The notes: generated by a model not told the origin, from the letters alone. Positions 1-12,600 are shown, counted from the first letter of the stretch. The stretch: DNA of 64,000 nucleotides from Euglena gracilis (GCA_039621445.1 CP154956.1:62246362-62310361), one strand, 5' to 3'. A program made the numbers and translations.

Positions 1-2662
1 GTGGCGGCGGCGCTGCAGAGCCCGGGGATCGGCCTGGCCCAGCTGGAGCAGGCGGTGACCGAGGCCACCCACGAGATGTGGGTGGCCTTCGCGTGGCGGC
101 AGGACAACCCCCACATCCACGGGCTGATCGGTATGCCACCGTTGTTCAATCCATCTGGGATAAGGTTATGAGGGTGCATATGGTGCACAGGGTGCATGCA
201 CACAGATGCATTTGACGGGTGACGTGGTGTGTCCGTGGTGTGTCCACCCCGCCCGTGCTCCTCCTGCAGTGGCGAACGGGGCGGAGCGCAGCCGCTTCAA
301 GCGGACCGTCCCGGTGGCGGCGCTGCAGGTGACCCGGCTGGGGTCGTGGACGTGGAGCCCGGTGGAGCCGAAGCCCCCCCTGGCGGCGGTGCTGACGGCC
401 GCCTTCTGGGTGGAGGCGCAGTACGAGGAGCTGCGGGGCTCCTTCGCCCTGCCGGCGGTGCAGTCGGAGGTGGTGGCCAAGGAGGGCGGGGCCCTCCAGG
501 AGGTGGGGGTGGCCCGGCCGTACGGGGAGGAGAAGGCGGTGAAGTGCCTGGCCTACAAGGCCAGCGCCGGCGCGGTGCCGGCGGAGGCGCTGGGGGCCGC
601 GGTGGGCCTGGTGGTGGTGGAGGTCACGCCCAGTACCGGCTCAGGGTTCTGTTTCTGCTTGGTGTATTTTTCCTTTTGATGTTCCCGTTTGACTTGCGCA
701 ATTGCGCGCACCAAACACAAAATTCATTTCATTGCATTTCACTCTCCCCTCTCTATGCGGCTGCTTGTGACAAACACTGTGTGCATTTTTTTTTAAAAAT
801 TTGATGCGCGCACTTGCGCAAATGTAACAGCGCACTTCGGAAACGTGTCCAGTGAAACAGAATCCTGCCCCCTCCTGTCCGAGCAGGTCAAGCGCCTGGC
901 CGGCGTCGTGCCGGTCGCCATCTACGGTGGTGCCGGGGCGGTGGCAGCGGTGGAGGCGGCGGTGCGGCGGCTGGCGCCGGGGCGGGAGTCGGTGACGGTG
1001 GACGTGTGGCTGCGGCAGGGGGGCCAGGGGGTGGCCCGCAGGTTCGAGAAGAGGAGCCTGGTGGTCGTGTTCGGCCCGGGGGACGTGGAGCGAAGCAAGG
1101 TGTACACCCTCTCCCACACAATGTGCATACATGGGAGTGTCACAATTAAACTGCTTGCTGCTGCAATGACTGCCACGGTCAGTGGAATTGTTTTTTTTTG
1201 GTGGTTCTCGTTTTACTTGCGCAATTGCGCGCACCTTGTGCACAAAAAAAGCCTTCCCCTGTCTATGCCTGCCTGCCTGGCTCCCCTCGTAGGTGCTGCC
1301 GAAGGTGGAGTGGGACGTGGAGTCCAGCTGCGGGGCGGGGCTGCACTGGCTGTGCGTGGAGTGGCTGTGGCGGCGGGTGGTGCGGCGGATGGAGGCGGCC
1401 AACGCCATGGTCATCCAGACCGCCGACGCCGCGGTGGCCGGCCGGGTGGCGGCCTGGGCGGCCAAGCCCCCGGAGGTGCTGGTGGTGGTGGAGGACTCGG
1501 CCAGCAGCCTGGAGGACGTCACCCAGACCGTGGCCAACACGGTGACCCTGCCCCGCCCCGTGTCCTCCGCCATGCTGCCCCTCCTGCTGGCCGCCCTGGA
1601 AGGGGGCGACGCCCTCTGGGTCCCCCTGGAGAACGCCGCCCTGCAGGACAAGCTCCGCCTGGCCGCCGAGGAGGCGGCGCGAAGGGCCAAGGAGGCCGAG
1701 GAGCGGCGCCAGCAGACCAAGGTCCGGCAGGAGCAGCGCCGCCTGCAGAGGCTGGAGGAGCGCCAGAAGGGTGGGGCGGACCGGAAGAAGAAGCGCCGGA
1801 AGAAGGAGCCGGAGAAGAAGGCCAGCAGGCCCCCAGCGCCCAAACCCCGACGGGAGGAGACCGAGGCCGCGGACAGCCCGCAGGAGGGCAGCGACGTCGA
1901 GATGAGTGCCCCGGGGCGGGAGACCCCGGAGCTGACCCCGCCCGCCAGCCAGCCCGAGGAGGGGCCCAGCCCCGTCCTGGTGCCGCTGCCGCCCCGGGCC
2001 CAGCCCAGCCGTCACCCGGAGGCGGAGGAGGTGGAGGAGGACAGCAGCAGCAGCACCAGCAGTGGCAGCAGCGACACCTCCTCGCCGGTCGCCAGCGAAG
2101 CCCCCGCAGCCCCACCAGCGGCGCAGGGAGAAGAGGAAGAGGAGGAGGACACCATCGAGGAGATCACCCCCGGGTACCGCAAGCCCGAGCCCACCCAGAA
2201 GGGGAAGGAGAAGAAGGGGGAGGAGAAGAAGGGGAGGGCAAGGGCAAGGGCAAGGGGAAAGGCAAGGGGGAGGACACCCGGTGGAAGGCGGCGGGCCTGA
2301 TCCGTCCCCCGGGCCCGGGGGAGGCCCTGAAGGGCCCCAAGTCGTACCACCTCCTCGACCCCAAGAAGTACCCGGCGATGAAGCACCTCATCGAGGCCTC
2401 CAAGGCCAAGGTGGCGGCGGAGGCAGCGGCGTCGCAGGCGGCGGCGGCCTCAGCAGCGGCAGCGCCGGAGGCAGCGGCGGCGGAGTCCGAGGGGGAGGAG
2501 TCCGAGGAGGAGGAGGCGGAGGCCCCGGCGCCGCCACCGCCACGGACCGCCCCGGCTGCGGCGGCCCGGAGCACCGTCCGCCGCGGGCTGGCCAAGCCCG
2601 GCGCCAAGCCGGCGGCCGCCTCGGAGAGCCTGGCCAAGCGGCTCTCCAAGCACAAGAAGTGA
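1..2662 (+). CDS. Four-exon gene of unknown function, 5'-partial, charged coiled-coil C-terminal half
   Basis: Exons read from GT-AG boundaries and continuous frame: 1-130 (open at the window edge, leaves one base), 270-622, 887-1099 and 1293-2662. Every junction keeps frame (phase 1, 0, 0). The first three exons encode an ordered, Val/Ala-rich region. Exon 4 begins ordered (about residues 1-115), then becomes a Glu/Arg/Lys/Ala coiled coil, a Ser/Glu/Pro-rich linker with polyacidic runs, and a Lys/Gly-rich stretch. In the frame of exon 4 a stop occurs at 2298-2300, but the next frame continues coherently to a stop at 2660-2662 (protein-like text with an acidic and Ala-rich tail ending RLSKHKK). 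One missing G in the G run near 2235, or an unseen small intron, would join them. I recognise no family; the composition suggests a nuclear or RNA-associated protein, which is only inference. Confidence 0.7.
623..886 (+). repeat. Intron 2 with inverted TGCGCAATTGCGCGCA-type palindromes
   Basis: This 264-base intron has GT at 623 and AG at 885-886. It contains a TTGCGCAATTGCGCGCACC palindrome at about 693-711 and an inverted relative at about 805-824. The pair could fold the intron into a hairpin. A third copy lies at about 1216-1234 in intron 3 (1100-1292). Confidence 0.6.
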
Positions 2663-4060
2663 GACTGGCTGTGGGCCTGTCTCAGCAACTTCCCTTTTGT
2701 TTGTTCCCTGCATCACCGCACTCAGTTTTCAGTGTTTTTTTTTTGTGATGCACGTTTGATGCGCGCATTTGCGCAAATGTTCCTGTTACAAGTGTTTCAC
2801 CCTCTCAGTCCCCTCTCGGCTATGGTCTGTCCCCTCTCGGAATTCTTATTTCAAAAAAAATTCATCATTGCGTTTGGTGCGCGCACTTGCGCAAGTAAAA
2901 CGCACACTTTGTTTGTTTTGTTATTTGTCTGCCATGTGGGAGACAGTGCCCCACCGCCGTGGTGTCCGTGTACACCGCCTCCCTGCTGACCATCATCCCC
3001 ATGCCCTCTACCCTGCAGGGAGGTGGTCTTGTGTGTTTTTTTTGGGTTGGTGTGACACACCCCTCTCGTGACCCTGCAGCCCCCCTCTCGTGCCGTGCTG
3101 CCCCTCTCACCCGTGTTCAAAAAAAAAAAATTAATTACCCCTCCCCCCAAGCACCGCCCCCCACTGACAACCTGCGCGCGGCGGAGTGCGGGGCGGCCCC
3201 CCTCCTTCCTGTTCAGCCCCGGGCGGCCAGCGTGTCCACCGCCCGCCGGGGGTCTGTTTGCCAGTCTGCCTTTTCTCTTTCACCTCTTGTCTTTTCATCC
3301 CCATCTCTTTCAATCATCTGGTTCTTCCACTGGCACCCCTCCCACACCCTGGCACGCACATCACCGCACGTTTTATTTGCGCAATTGCGCGCATCAACAT
3401 CAATTATCTGTTTTGTGACTCACAAAAACAGCAGGGCCAAAGTAATGGGTTGCACGCACGCAAGCCTCCACACACTGGCAACCAGGCCCCCACTGACAAC
3501 CCCTGCGGGCGCCTCACCCCCACCGCCCTGCCCGCTGCACATCACCCCTGCGCACCCTTCGCACCATCACCCCTGCACCCCTGGACCCCTCCTCCCTTCA
3601 CCCCCTGCACACCGGACCCCCCAACCCGCACCCCTCCCAGAGCCCTGTCACCCTTTTCGCTGCTTTCTTCACCAATCAAAAATTCACAAGTCCCACAGGT
3701 CAAAGTACACACACACACTCCGAGGCACCGGGAGGGAACACACTGCCGGCGAGTCCACTTCCCCAAAAAAGGCTCCGCGTCACCACAGGGGCGGGCAGGG
3801 TCCCGGTCCCCAGGTGCTTTTTTCAGTTTTTTTCTATTTCGGCGGGCAGGGTCCCGGAGGTTTGGTCCAAAATAAAAATTTTGGACACCCAAAAAAACAC
3901 AGTTTTTCGCCAAAGTCCCAGGGGTGTCATCGCCAAAACCAAAAAAACGCTTCGTTTTTGCCCTTGCTTGCTGGCGTGTCTCTTGAACCCCCAGACCTTC
4001 CCCGCCGGAATCAAAAAACTTGGGGATTTGCGCATATGCGCAAATAAAAAGTTAAATCCT
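2663..4060. other. Downstream non-coding stretch with further GCGC palindromes
   Basis: I see no supportable gene here. It holds relatives of the intron palindrome at about 2759-2779, 2879-2896, 3374-3393 and 4027-4046, plus A and C runs. The longest open frames are proline- and threonine-rich without splice or family support. Confidence 0.5.
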
Positions 4061-4574
4061 TAAGTGCGAATTAGGCCGCCTAAGTCAATTATTCCATAAT
4101 TTCTCAAAAATGGTGGGGAATCAAAAGAAATGTCCAATCCCTAAAACGAAGCCCTTAAAATGCCCTATCTAACAGTATTTTGATTTCCCAGCAACACCCC
4201 ACCTAGCTCTAATTACAGCCATTTTTGGGCCAATTTTGGCCATTTTGCCAAAATTTCATGTTGAGCCTGAAAAAGTCCTAAAATACACACTCGGTGCGAA
4301 GCGGCGGAATTTTTTTTTTGCCCTCACAGAGGAGAGGGAGGGGGGTGGGAGGGGACCCCCCCTTCCGAAACTGTGGGGGGGGTGGGGGACCCTTCCTTCC
4401 ACCTTACCCCCCTAGGGGGGGGGGTGACCCCCCCCTACCACCTACCTCATGTCTGCGGAGCTTCCCATACAACCCTGGGGGGGGGGGGTCTGGAGCCAAA
4501 AACCAGTCAGTCACTCCGAAAAAAACCAGTCAGTCACCCCCAGGGGAGGGGTTAGACACACCTTCAGCAATGGT
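4060..4574. other. Gene-free G/C-run region
   Basis: A-rich sequence followed by G and C runs (4315-4500) and a short duplication of AACCAGTCAGTCAC. No gene, RNA or clear element seen. Confidence 0.4.
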
Positions 4575-4990
4575 AAACCCCCCCAAATAATACCCCCTGG
4601 GGTATTATTTTTTTCGCCCGAAGTCCCGGCCCGAGGGGGGGGTATTATTTGGGGGGGGGGGGTATTATTTCCCAAAAAAAATTCGAAATTTTTCGAAGTT
4701 CCGTAGGAGCAAAAATAGCGTCAAAACTCCCCTGTGGGGTCATTTTTTATACTTTCTCATGAAATTTACCATTTTTTGGAGGTCAGATGATTCAGAAAAA
4801 TCGATTTTTTTTCGTAATTTGTTGTCACCAAAATAATACCCCCCCCCGGTTTCGGGCCGAAGGACCGGATTTTGACCTGAAAATGTAGGTTTTAATCACA
4901 ATCTCTGCGGCCGAAGTCGGACCCCGAGAGGGGGGTATTATTGGGGGGGGGGGTATTATTTGGGGGGGTATTATTTGGGGGGGTTTATGT
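4575..4990 (-). repeat. Dispersed G-rich repeat with GGTATTATTTGGGG ends, copy A
   Basis: About 400 bases bounded on both sides by CCCAAATAATACCCC / GGGGTATTATTTGGGG. The inside matches copies at 43676-44205 and 58238-58655 in opposite orientation: CGCCCGAAGTCCCGGCC, TTCGAAATTTTTCGAAG, a GACCCCA-type block and GGTTTCGGGCCGAAGG. It looks like a short non-autonomous element. No coding capacity. Confidence 0.6.
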
Positions 4991-5379
4991 CCCGGATCCC
5001 CCCTCTCCTTGGGGGAGGGGGGGGGAAGGTCGACCCTGCCGGAAAATTTCTTCGAAAATCGTGGTTTTCAGGTGATCTTTTCAACAAACTCACAAAAAAA
5101 TATGACAAAATTCTCCGGCACTTAGCCGGGAATGGTTCTGGGGAGGGCCCCCTGACCCCCCCCCCCGGCCCGGAGGGGGTTGTTCCCCCCCCTCCCCTCA
5201 GGCATTACTCTTCACCTTAGGGGCCAAAAAAATCCCTTAAAATGCGCCTTGGATTCTCTTGCGAATATGCCTGAAAATGCCTTAAAATGCCTTAACAATT
5301 TGGACTGGCAGAATTCTCTCCAACCAAGCAAAAATGCAAGTTGGAAAATCTCGACAAAGGTGGCACATTCGGGACACAC

Positions 5380-5868
5380 CCAGCAGCACCGCCGTGGAGG
5401 CCAAGTCCTGCTGCAGCTTGACGTACACGTCCTCCGCCTCCATCACAGCCCGGGCGTTCAGGGCCTGCAGCCCCGCCTGCTCTCGCTGCAGCACCGCCAC
5501 CAGCTGTACCACGTCCACCGCCTCGCTGCCCGCCCCAGCGCCCGCGTCCCACATGCCGAGCGCAGCCAACAGGTTCGCCTCCTTTGGGGGGGGGGGGCAC
5601 TCAGCAGGGCAGGCCAGGTGGAAGACGCATCAGCCAACTTCCATCCGCGTCCACAGTCAGTGGGCGATGCCTGAACCCAACACCAACGGGCACCTCCGGC
5701 AGAATACAGCGCAGCAGGACCTCTTCTGGGGTTAGCAGGCCGGCATGCGCCTCCCTGTGCTCCCCCGCATCCAGCGCCTCCTCCTGCTCCTCCTGCTCCT
5801 CCACGCCCCGGAATTCGGTGGGATCGAAATCACGGAGCTCCTCCGAGGACACGCTGTCGTCTGACATC
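5380..5868 (-). CDS. Start of a minus-strand gene of unknown function
   Basis: The minus strand has an acceptor TTTCAG directly before GCG-ATG at 5866-5868. It then reads an acidic N-terminus (MSDDSVSSEELRDFDPTEF) rich in EEQ repeats, followed by LLTPEEVLLRCILPEV. The frame stops at about 5601, just before a C-run plus AAAG acceptor. After this, from about 5588 to a GTGTGT donor at 5379, comes an Ala/Val/Gln-rich segment (EANLLAALGMWDAGAG onwards, with helical heptad-like spacing). I take these as two exons, but the first donor is not clear. A frame error in the C12 run is the other explanation. GC content is far above the flanking AT-rich DNA, which supports coding. No family recognised. Further exons below 5380 were not found. 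Confidence 0.5.
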
Positions 5869-5949
5869 GCCTGAAACCAGCACAGCACAGAAAAAAATCC
5901 AATTTTTCCATAATTACTAACAAAATAATGATTAAATAATTCCATATTT

Positions 5950-8540
5950 GCGGCCAGGACCCAGAAATATTAAAACTTTTGGACAGATAATTGACAGTTT
6001 TGGACAGGTTTATTGAAACTTTTGGACAAAATTATTGAAACTCTGGACAAAAAGTTGAAACTTTTTGGGCAAAAGGTTAAAATTTTTGGACAGAGCTATT
6101 GGCACTCCTTAAAATTTTTTCTCAAAATGCACTCTGTCTATGTTCATAATGCACCTATCTGTACCAGCCAGGGGCCCAATTCCATTGGGAGGGGGCTCAA
6201 TTTGGGGGGGGGGGGGGTTAGGAAATGGGTACCCAGCGTTACCCCTGTTTGCATTTTGGAAATTTTTCAAGAGATATTTTTTTTCTAAATCAAAAAAAGA
6301 CTGAAATGGACCGTTTCCAAAATATTTTCTTGTTCCAAAGTGGACTTTTAGGGTAACATATATGCATATATTGCAAAATGGGCCAAATGTTGCGCACCCT
6401 TGATCCACTTGACACTGTGCTTGCAGGATGCAACAATTTTGCGAATTGTCGTGGACTTGGAGGCCCACCATTTTTTTTTCGCGAACACCTCTCCACATAA
6501 ATTTAAAAAAACAGGCACTGGCAGATTGGCATTTCTGCATCCCTGGAAACAGAGTGCTCACAGGCAAAAAAAAAAACGGGTGACCTTCCCCTCCAATTGG
6601 CTGTTTGGGGATCCGGGACAACCTAAATCTTTCTTCTAAAGCTCAAATTGGGTGCACATTGAGTTTTCGTGGAAATCGGACAATTATTTTGAAACCTACA
6701 AATAATCTACAACTGGATACCTCTTTTGAAAATTGCACTGCATATGCAGGTAAAACTTCAAAAAATTAAAGGTTTACATTCCTTTTCAGACAGAAGAAGT
6801 CTTTGGGAAAACGGCATTTTACCCTCATGTGCTCCACCATCACAATGATCAAGCAATTCGGCATCCTGGCAGGCCTTTTTTGTCAAAAGACACCAAAAAT
6901 ATGCCACCAAAAAGGAGAACAATGCAATAAAAAATGCATTGTTTGTTTGTATCCAGAATTTGTCCAAAATAGGCATAATAATCATGTCTACTCACTGTAG
7001 CGCAACAGTTGTACTCAATATTCTTTGGCAAAAGTTGGGAAAAGCCGCCGAATTCTCACAACCAAACACATTTTTTGTTTCAAACAGACATGTTGATTTT
7101 CTGAACCCTATTTTATTGGCCACAGGAAGGGTGGCAAGACCATGACCATTCTCTAGCCCCATACATGAAATTATATGAAATTGGTGCAAAACACCCTCGG
7201 GCCTTTTTTTGGAAACCCTCCTATAAGAAACGGGTTTCTTGTAGGTGGGGGGGTTAGCCAGTATTTATATCTTGATATTTTCCCCCACAGATTTCAAGTT
7301 AAAAAAAATTTGCGAGTTTACGGGGGATATTCATATTTTTTCATCTGTGTTTTTCATGTGTTTCCTCACATAAGTTTCAGGAAGTGACAAAATTTCAGCT
7401 GGGTTTCTTATAGGTGGGGGTTTCTTACAGGTGGGTTTCAAAATCTGAACAAATTTTGAGCCGACAAAAGACCAAAAGTGGCCAAAAAAACCCAAAAATT
7501 TCCTTTCTGTGCCTTCAGAGCCGAAGAAAAATGGGGGTTCCTTATAGGTGGTTGGGTTCCAAGCTCCCCAGGGGTTTCTTATAGGTGGGGGGGTTTATAT
7601 TTTTTTGACAACCTGCCCTTACCTTTGCCAATCATCAATTGGCGAATTCACCGGACCCGCCGGAATTTGGCAACCCCCTCCTCCGGGATTTGGGATTTGG
7701 GCAAAATTTTTTGTTGCTGCATGAAAATGAGGTTTCTTTGAAACAAAATTTTTGTCATTGAAAATTTGTTCACTTTCAGCCATTTTCAAATTTTTCAACG
7801 AAGAGAATATCTCCCATCTTGTTGCCCTTTGAGCAGCAATGATTTTAAATGAACCCAAAGCTAGGCACAAACTGGCTGGATTTTGCACATCCCCCTTTGA
7901 ACCTGTTGCTCAGCGCAGCATGCCAAACCATAGCCAGCCACAGCCAACCATGGCCAAATAATTTTTTGGTGAAAATTGCCAGCTCTTGCATTCTCAGGAG
8001 TCCACGTACGTATGTGGAGGCTTGGAACATTTGATAAAGACCCCTAGCACCAAGGTGATGTAAAACTCTTTTCAAAAAAACCATTCAAAAGGCCATAAAT
8101 TTTCAGAACTTGGAGGACTCCTTCTGAAACCCCCCCAAATTTTTTAATTGCTGCCACCAGCTGCTGAAGAAGGCGCTTTTCCATCCATATCTTGGTTCAT
8201 TTCTCCGTCAGCCATCCACAAACCCTGATTTTGGACCAAAGGGGGGGGGGACCCACAAAAGAACAAACCCCTCAAATTGTCAGTGTTCATCACTTTTTTG
8301 ACAAACGGGAACTTCAAAAAAAAACGGGAACTTTAAAAAAAAAAAACTCCCGGCACTTCGCGCCAAAATGTGGCATTTTCCATCAAATATGTCCCAAAAC
8401 ACGAATGGATCACTTCAGAGGCGAGAAAAACCATTTTCAGTGAAAACCTTCATAATGCAAATATCCATTCAAAAAATAAAACACATCAAAACCCCAAAAT
8501 GAACCAAAATGACCCAAGAAAATCAAAATTGCTAAAATGA
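5950..8540. other. AT-rich gene-poor region with GGGTTTCTTATAGGTGGGGG repeats
   Basis: No gene could be supported. Short tandem GGACA-type repeats (ACTTTTGGACAAA) occupy about 5970-6095. A repeat GGGTTTCTTATAGGTGGGGG or close variants occurs about five times between 7216 and 7605. An exon-like piece (acceptor TTTTCAG at about 6788, about 110 bases) is possible on the plus strand near 6790-6900, but the minus strand is equally open there. Confidence 0.4.
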
Positions 8541-8542
8541 GC

Positions 8543-9687
8543 TCATATTGGGAGTAAAATCATGTGTAGCTTCACTTTATGCCAAACAGGCTCATGTTGC
8601 AGACCACCGAGGAAGAAATTTGCATCGTTTTGTTCTTCAAAAATGACGGTTTTTTTTCGGAGTTCGTTAAGATCAATGTCCAAAACCCTGGGGTTGTTTT
8701 GGGGTGGATGGGTTGCTCCAGGTGTCAACTGGAAAAACGACCGGAAAAATTGTGGGTAAATCACAATTAAATAACAATATTTTCCCTCTCCAATGAAATG
8801 TAATTCAGATTTCTGTGGTATAGAAATGGGTGGGAGTTCGCAGAAATGGTCTCCTCCTTCCACCTTCCTTCCAGTTGAATGAACGGCAAAATACTGAAAA
8901 CGGCAAAAAAGAATGCCAGAAATGGCAGAAACAAAATTCATCCTAGATTGAGGTTCCTCGGATAAAAGCAATTGTTTGTTTGATTTTCAGCCATTTTTTG
9001 TTTGGTCTCAAAAAACCCCAAAATATCGAAACTCTCGGGCTGTCCAGGAGAAGGTCTCATTTTTTGGGGAGGGTTCTCATCAACGGTGTGTGATCTTATT
9101 TGGTGGGGAGGGTGTCAAAAATAAAATAATTTTTGTTTTTTAGCAACCATCAAGGCATCAAGGGTTGCAGAAAAGGTGGTCAAAAAATATTAAATAAAAT
9201 CCCCAGAAAACGACCACAACAAAAAATACATACTTCATAGAATGTTTTTGGTGCTCCAGCACCCATCGTGGGATTGGTGCCACAAAATTCCTTGCACATC
9301 GACACAAGCTTTGTCAGAAACGCCTGAAATAGAAATATCCTGGTGCTGATCATTCAAAAAAAAAATCCTCCAAGAGAGATTTCCTGAAGCACTTCAAAAA
9401 CAAATGGAAACAAATCAGAATAACTTTTTGTGGAAGTTTTTGCCACACACCTCCATCTGCGGGGAAGTGTCGGCAATCCGCAACGTTTTTCCTCCGTAGA
9501 ATTTAAGTTCCCATAATGACTTGCTGTGAGCCACCGACTGCAGCAGCTTTGCTTTGTACGTCTTGCTGAGTTCAAAATTCTCCCCTTGGACTTTCATCAA
9601 ATGTAGCTTCAGTTTCTTGGACTTTGGGTCCCCCAACGGCGCAACTATGCATAAAATTCGGCTGAACGCCCCGGATCTTTTGAACAT
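8543..9687 (-). CDS. Three-exon 3' part of a minus-strand gene, unknown function
   Basis: Read on the minus strand: exon 9687-9451 (237 nt, after TTTTGCAG, starting ATG TTC; donor GTGTGT), exon 9323-9234 (90 nt, after TTTCAG; donor GTATGT) and terminal exon 8893-8543 (after TTTTCAG, stop TGA). All junctions are phase 0 and together give about 225 residues with normal, not low-complexity, composition. Examples are AFLTKLVSMCKEFCGTNPTM in exon 2 and VLDIDLNELRKKTVIFEEQN in the last exon. The ATG lies directly at an acceptor, so earlier exons probably exist above 9690. Introns are AT-rich and about 125 and 340 bases. I recognise no domain. An in-frame stretch in the last exon (about 8733-8795) could be a retained intron-like insert, as it is a multiple of three and hydrophobic. 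Confidence 0.55.
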
Positions 9688-9689
9688 CT

Positions 9690-12480
9690 GCAAAACCGAT
9701 GAAAGCAAAAACATGAAACTGGAAATGGAGTTGCACGCAAATTGCCTCAGACGGTCCCCCACCCCTGTGCCGATCACTGAAGGAGGCTTGCCTTGTGGCC
9801 GCCAGGTTGAAATAAAATGAAACCCAGGTATCCTTTTTAGGTGCCTTAAAAACCCTTAAACAAACCTTAAAAATTGGTCCTGGAAAAATTTTCGAATTTT
9901 GAGCAAACAAGAATTCGCAAAATCTTGGCAAAAAACAAGTCAACTTCAGAAGGAAAAATGATTCCTAGCCAAAGGAATCAGGAAATCGACTCCGTTTCCA
10001 GAAATGTTCTCCAAACATAAACAATGCTCAACTGCGGACAAGGACCTTAAAACAAGGACCTTAAATGGCGTGAATGACCACACAAACTAACCAAGCTCCG
10101 AGCGGGGAGCTCGGCCAAAACACACTTTCAATTTTTCACCAAATTTCACAATTCAAAAAAAGTGCTGGGTCAAAGACCTGAAAAAAAACCCTCAGAAGTG
10201 AAAACCCCAGGGGGGGGGGCAAAAAAAAGTGGTATTTACCCCCAAATTTTCAAGAAATTCCAAAAAACGGCCAAAATGAGGCATTATTTTTGGTGTTCAG
10301 CGAAGGCGAACATTGAAGCCCATTTTCCAACACTGCACTTTAAAGACCAAGGAATGCAAAGGGGAGGTTCGGGATGGGGGAACGTGGGGGGGGGGACTGT
10401 GGCCAAATTGAACCCACAGCCCAAAAACATGCCCACCAAAATCCGGGACGCGGGGGGGGGGGACGTGGGGTGGGACGCGGGGGAAACACCCCTAATGCTC
10501 CAATAACGGAGCTGAAAAGTTTCATGCTGGAATGGCAGAATTGCGTGCTTCACTCTCATAACGGGCCAAAATACACCCTCATAAATATTTGTCAAATGAA
10601 ACATGTTTGTCACAGGTCAAATTTATGTTCTGAAAATATTCCCTCCATAAAATAGCGCATGCCAAAAACGCTTCAAAACACAAAAGGATGCACCGCGGTG
10701 CATATTTTATCAAAATTGATGTTGCCCTACGTGATGTGTCAAGAAAAACATTTGTCTCGCAATCCTCACAAAATGGTTTCAGACCTCCACAACATGTTGT
10801 TCCCAACATGCATGTTGTGGGGAGAGCATCTGCATCCATCCATCCGCATCTATATGACAAGAAATACGTTCAAAAAATCTGCCGGGCACTCTGCACCTGG
10901 AACCCCCACCCAAAACTTGCGGAAAAAGTATGCCCCGCCAAAAAACGATGACGGCCAACCCAAAAAATGGCCAAAAAAGTGAGCTATTTCCCCCCCCACA
11001 TTTTCCCGGAAAAAAAACAGCCAAAATTTGGCTCGTGTACAACGGAAGCGTGCGCCGCCCCAAGACAACCCCCTCAAGACAACCACCCCCCCCACCTAGT
11101 CTCCCTCGTTCAGTATTTTATTTTGGCCTCAAAACACCCCCCCCCCCCTGAGGTGGTCGATCCCCCTCCCCATAATAGTCTCCAAATTTTGGAATATATC
11201 TGATGTTTCCATCAAATTCGGCATCACTGGGGGTTTTCAGGACGCGGGGAGAACATAAGTAGTTTTAGAGGTCATCCATGACATGGTGTGACCGATTTTT
11301 AGATCAAAATAGGAAGCACACACTTTGGGCCTAACAACCGGTCGGTCCAATTAGGAGTTTACCACAAATTTTTTCGCAGTTTGATTCCCAAATTTGGTGT
11401 AAAATCTGAATTTTCGGCTATTTTTTAGCATTGGTATGCCGAACCTGCTATGGGAAAACCCAAACCCTGTCCCTTGAGGAATGCCCACACACCCTGTGTT
11501 TCTTCACCCGTTGGATTTGGACTGCAGTGTGAAGCTTCTCATTTCGTCCCTCCAAAGCACTATCTAAGAGCCGATACGAGGCACCATCAAGGCGGCAATC
11601 GCTCATTTACGGATGCATTTGAACAATAGCAAATAAACAAATCATATCCTGAATGAGATACAAAATGCACGCAAAAAGGGACCCACAAAGCACATTTCCA
11701 ACGACAGGGGTGGTTCGGGTTGCAGGAGATCAGGCAGTAGACTTTGGTCAATTTGGACCCCTCCCCCCCCCCATGGTGAAATTCACCGTTTGAAAAGGAA
11801 TCATCAACTCCAAATTTGAAAAAGTAAGTATCCAAATAAAGATTCCCCCAGGAAATTCCATCAAATTTCATCAAAGTGGGCATCACCAACCAAAAACACT
11901 CCCAGAAAAGAAGAAAAAATGAAGAAAAGAGATTGAAAAGAGGTCTTCGGCCGGGCACGGGGTCGGGTCACAGGGGGGGGGGACAGTAGATTTTGGCCAT
12001 TTTAGACCCCCAATTGAAGTTTGAAGTTTGGATGTTCGCCGAAGTGGTCCTTGACCCCTTCCCCCTCCCCTGCCTTCCCTGAGTGGTGGGCCGGGTCACG
12101 GGGGGTAACGGGGGGGGGGGGAGTCACAAGGGGGATGAAGGGACACAGTTTTTGAAACCGTGTGTCGGGGGTTCTGGGTTCAAGCCCAAACCGACGTCCA
12201 GGGACGCATGGTCTTGTACTACTACTCTTGACAGGTTTTCTTAAAGTACGCCAGCCAGGTTATGGTGTGCACCAGTGGGGCGACGACAGTACAGTTGGGT
12301 TTTTTTTGGGTACCCCCCCCCCTCCCCCCCCCTGTACAGTTGGGATTTTCCGGACCCCCCCCCCTGGTGCCGACCCCCCCCCCCGAGACAGATGAAAATT
12401 TTGACCCCAAAAATGGCCTTTTTAGACCAAAAAAAAAGGCCTTAAAAACGTGTTCAGCCCGCCAAATGCCTGCCCTGAAA
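9690..12480. other. Gene-poor region with GGGACGCGGGG repeats
   Basis: No supportable gene. Contains G-rich GGGACGCGGGGGGGG repeats at 10380-10495 (same family at 19330-19530) and a GGAGATCAGGCAGT end at 11725 that matches one terminus of the 36290-36468 element. It also has C runs around 11090-11160 and 12310-12390. Confidence 0.4.
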
Positions 12481-12485
12481 TTCGT

Positions 12486-12600
12486 GGTCATGAACACGTT
12501 TTCAATGAGGGCATCTGTGGCAATGACACATTTTCCATTAAGGAATCTGTGTTCAGGCACGTTTTCCATTAGGGCATCTGTGGCAACCCCGAGCAAGAAG
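12486..12600. repeat. Array of CACGTTTTCCATTAGGGCAT units
   Basis: Three or four degenerate units of about 32 bases (ACACGTTTTCCATTAAGGCA followed by TCTGTGGCAATG or TCTGTGTTCAGG). The same units in either orientation recur at 13168-13230, 13350-13372, 14176-14262, 41166-41290 and 42122-42265, always beside the same YR-type coding fragment. Confidence 0.6.

Noticed and set aside
845-1292. Long open frame covering introns 2-3 of the first gene
   Set aside because: It runs through sequence with clear GT and AG borders and palindromic repeats; only 887-1099 is exon-like.
641-1843. Long minus-strand frame
   Set aside because: Mirror of GC-rich exons on the plus strand; its protein is low-complexity Arg/Ser/Ala.
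6780-6900. Internal exon on either strand
   Set aside because: Acceptor and donor-like sites exist on both strands and no neighbouring exon fits in phase.
11725-12070. Further GGAGATCAGGC element
   Set aside because: Only one end recognisable; no duplicated target.
12150-12235. tRNA-like GGGTTCAAGCCC arm
   Set aside because: Only a T-arm-like hairpin; no acceptor or D arm.
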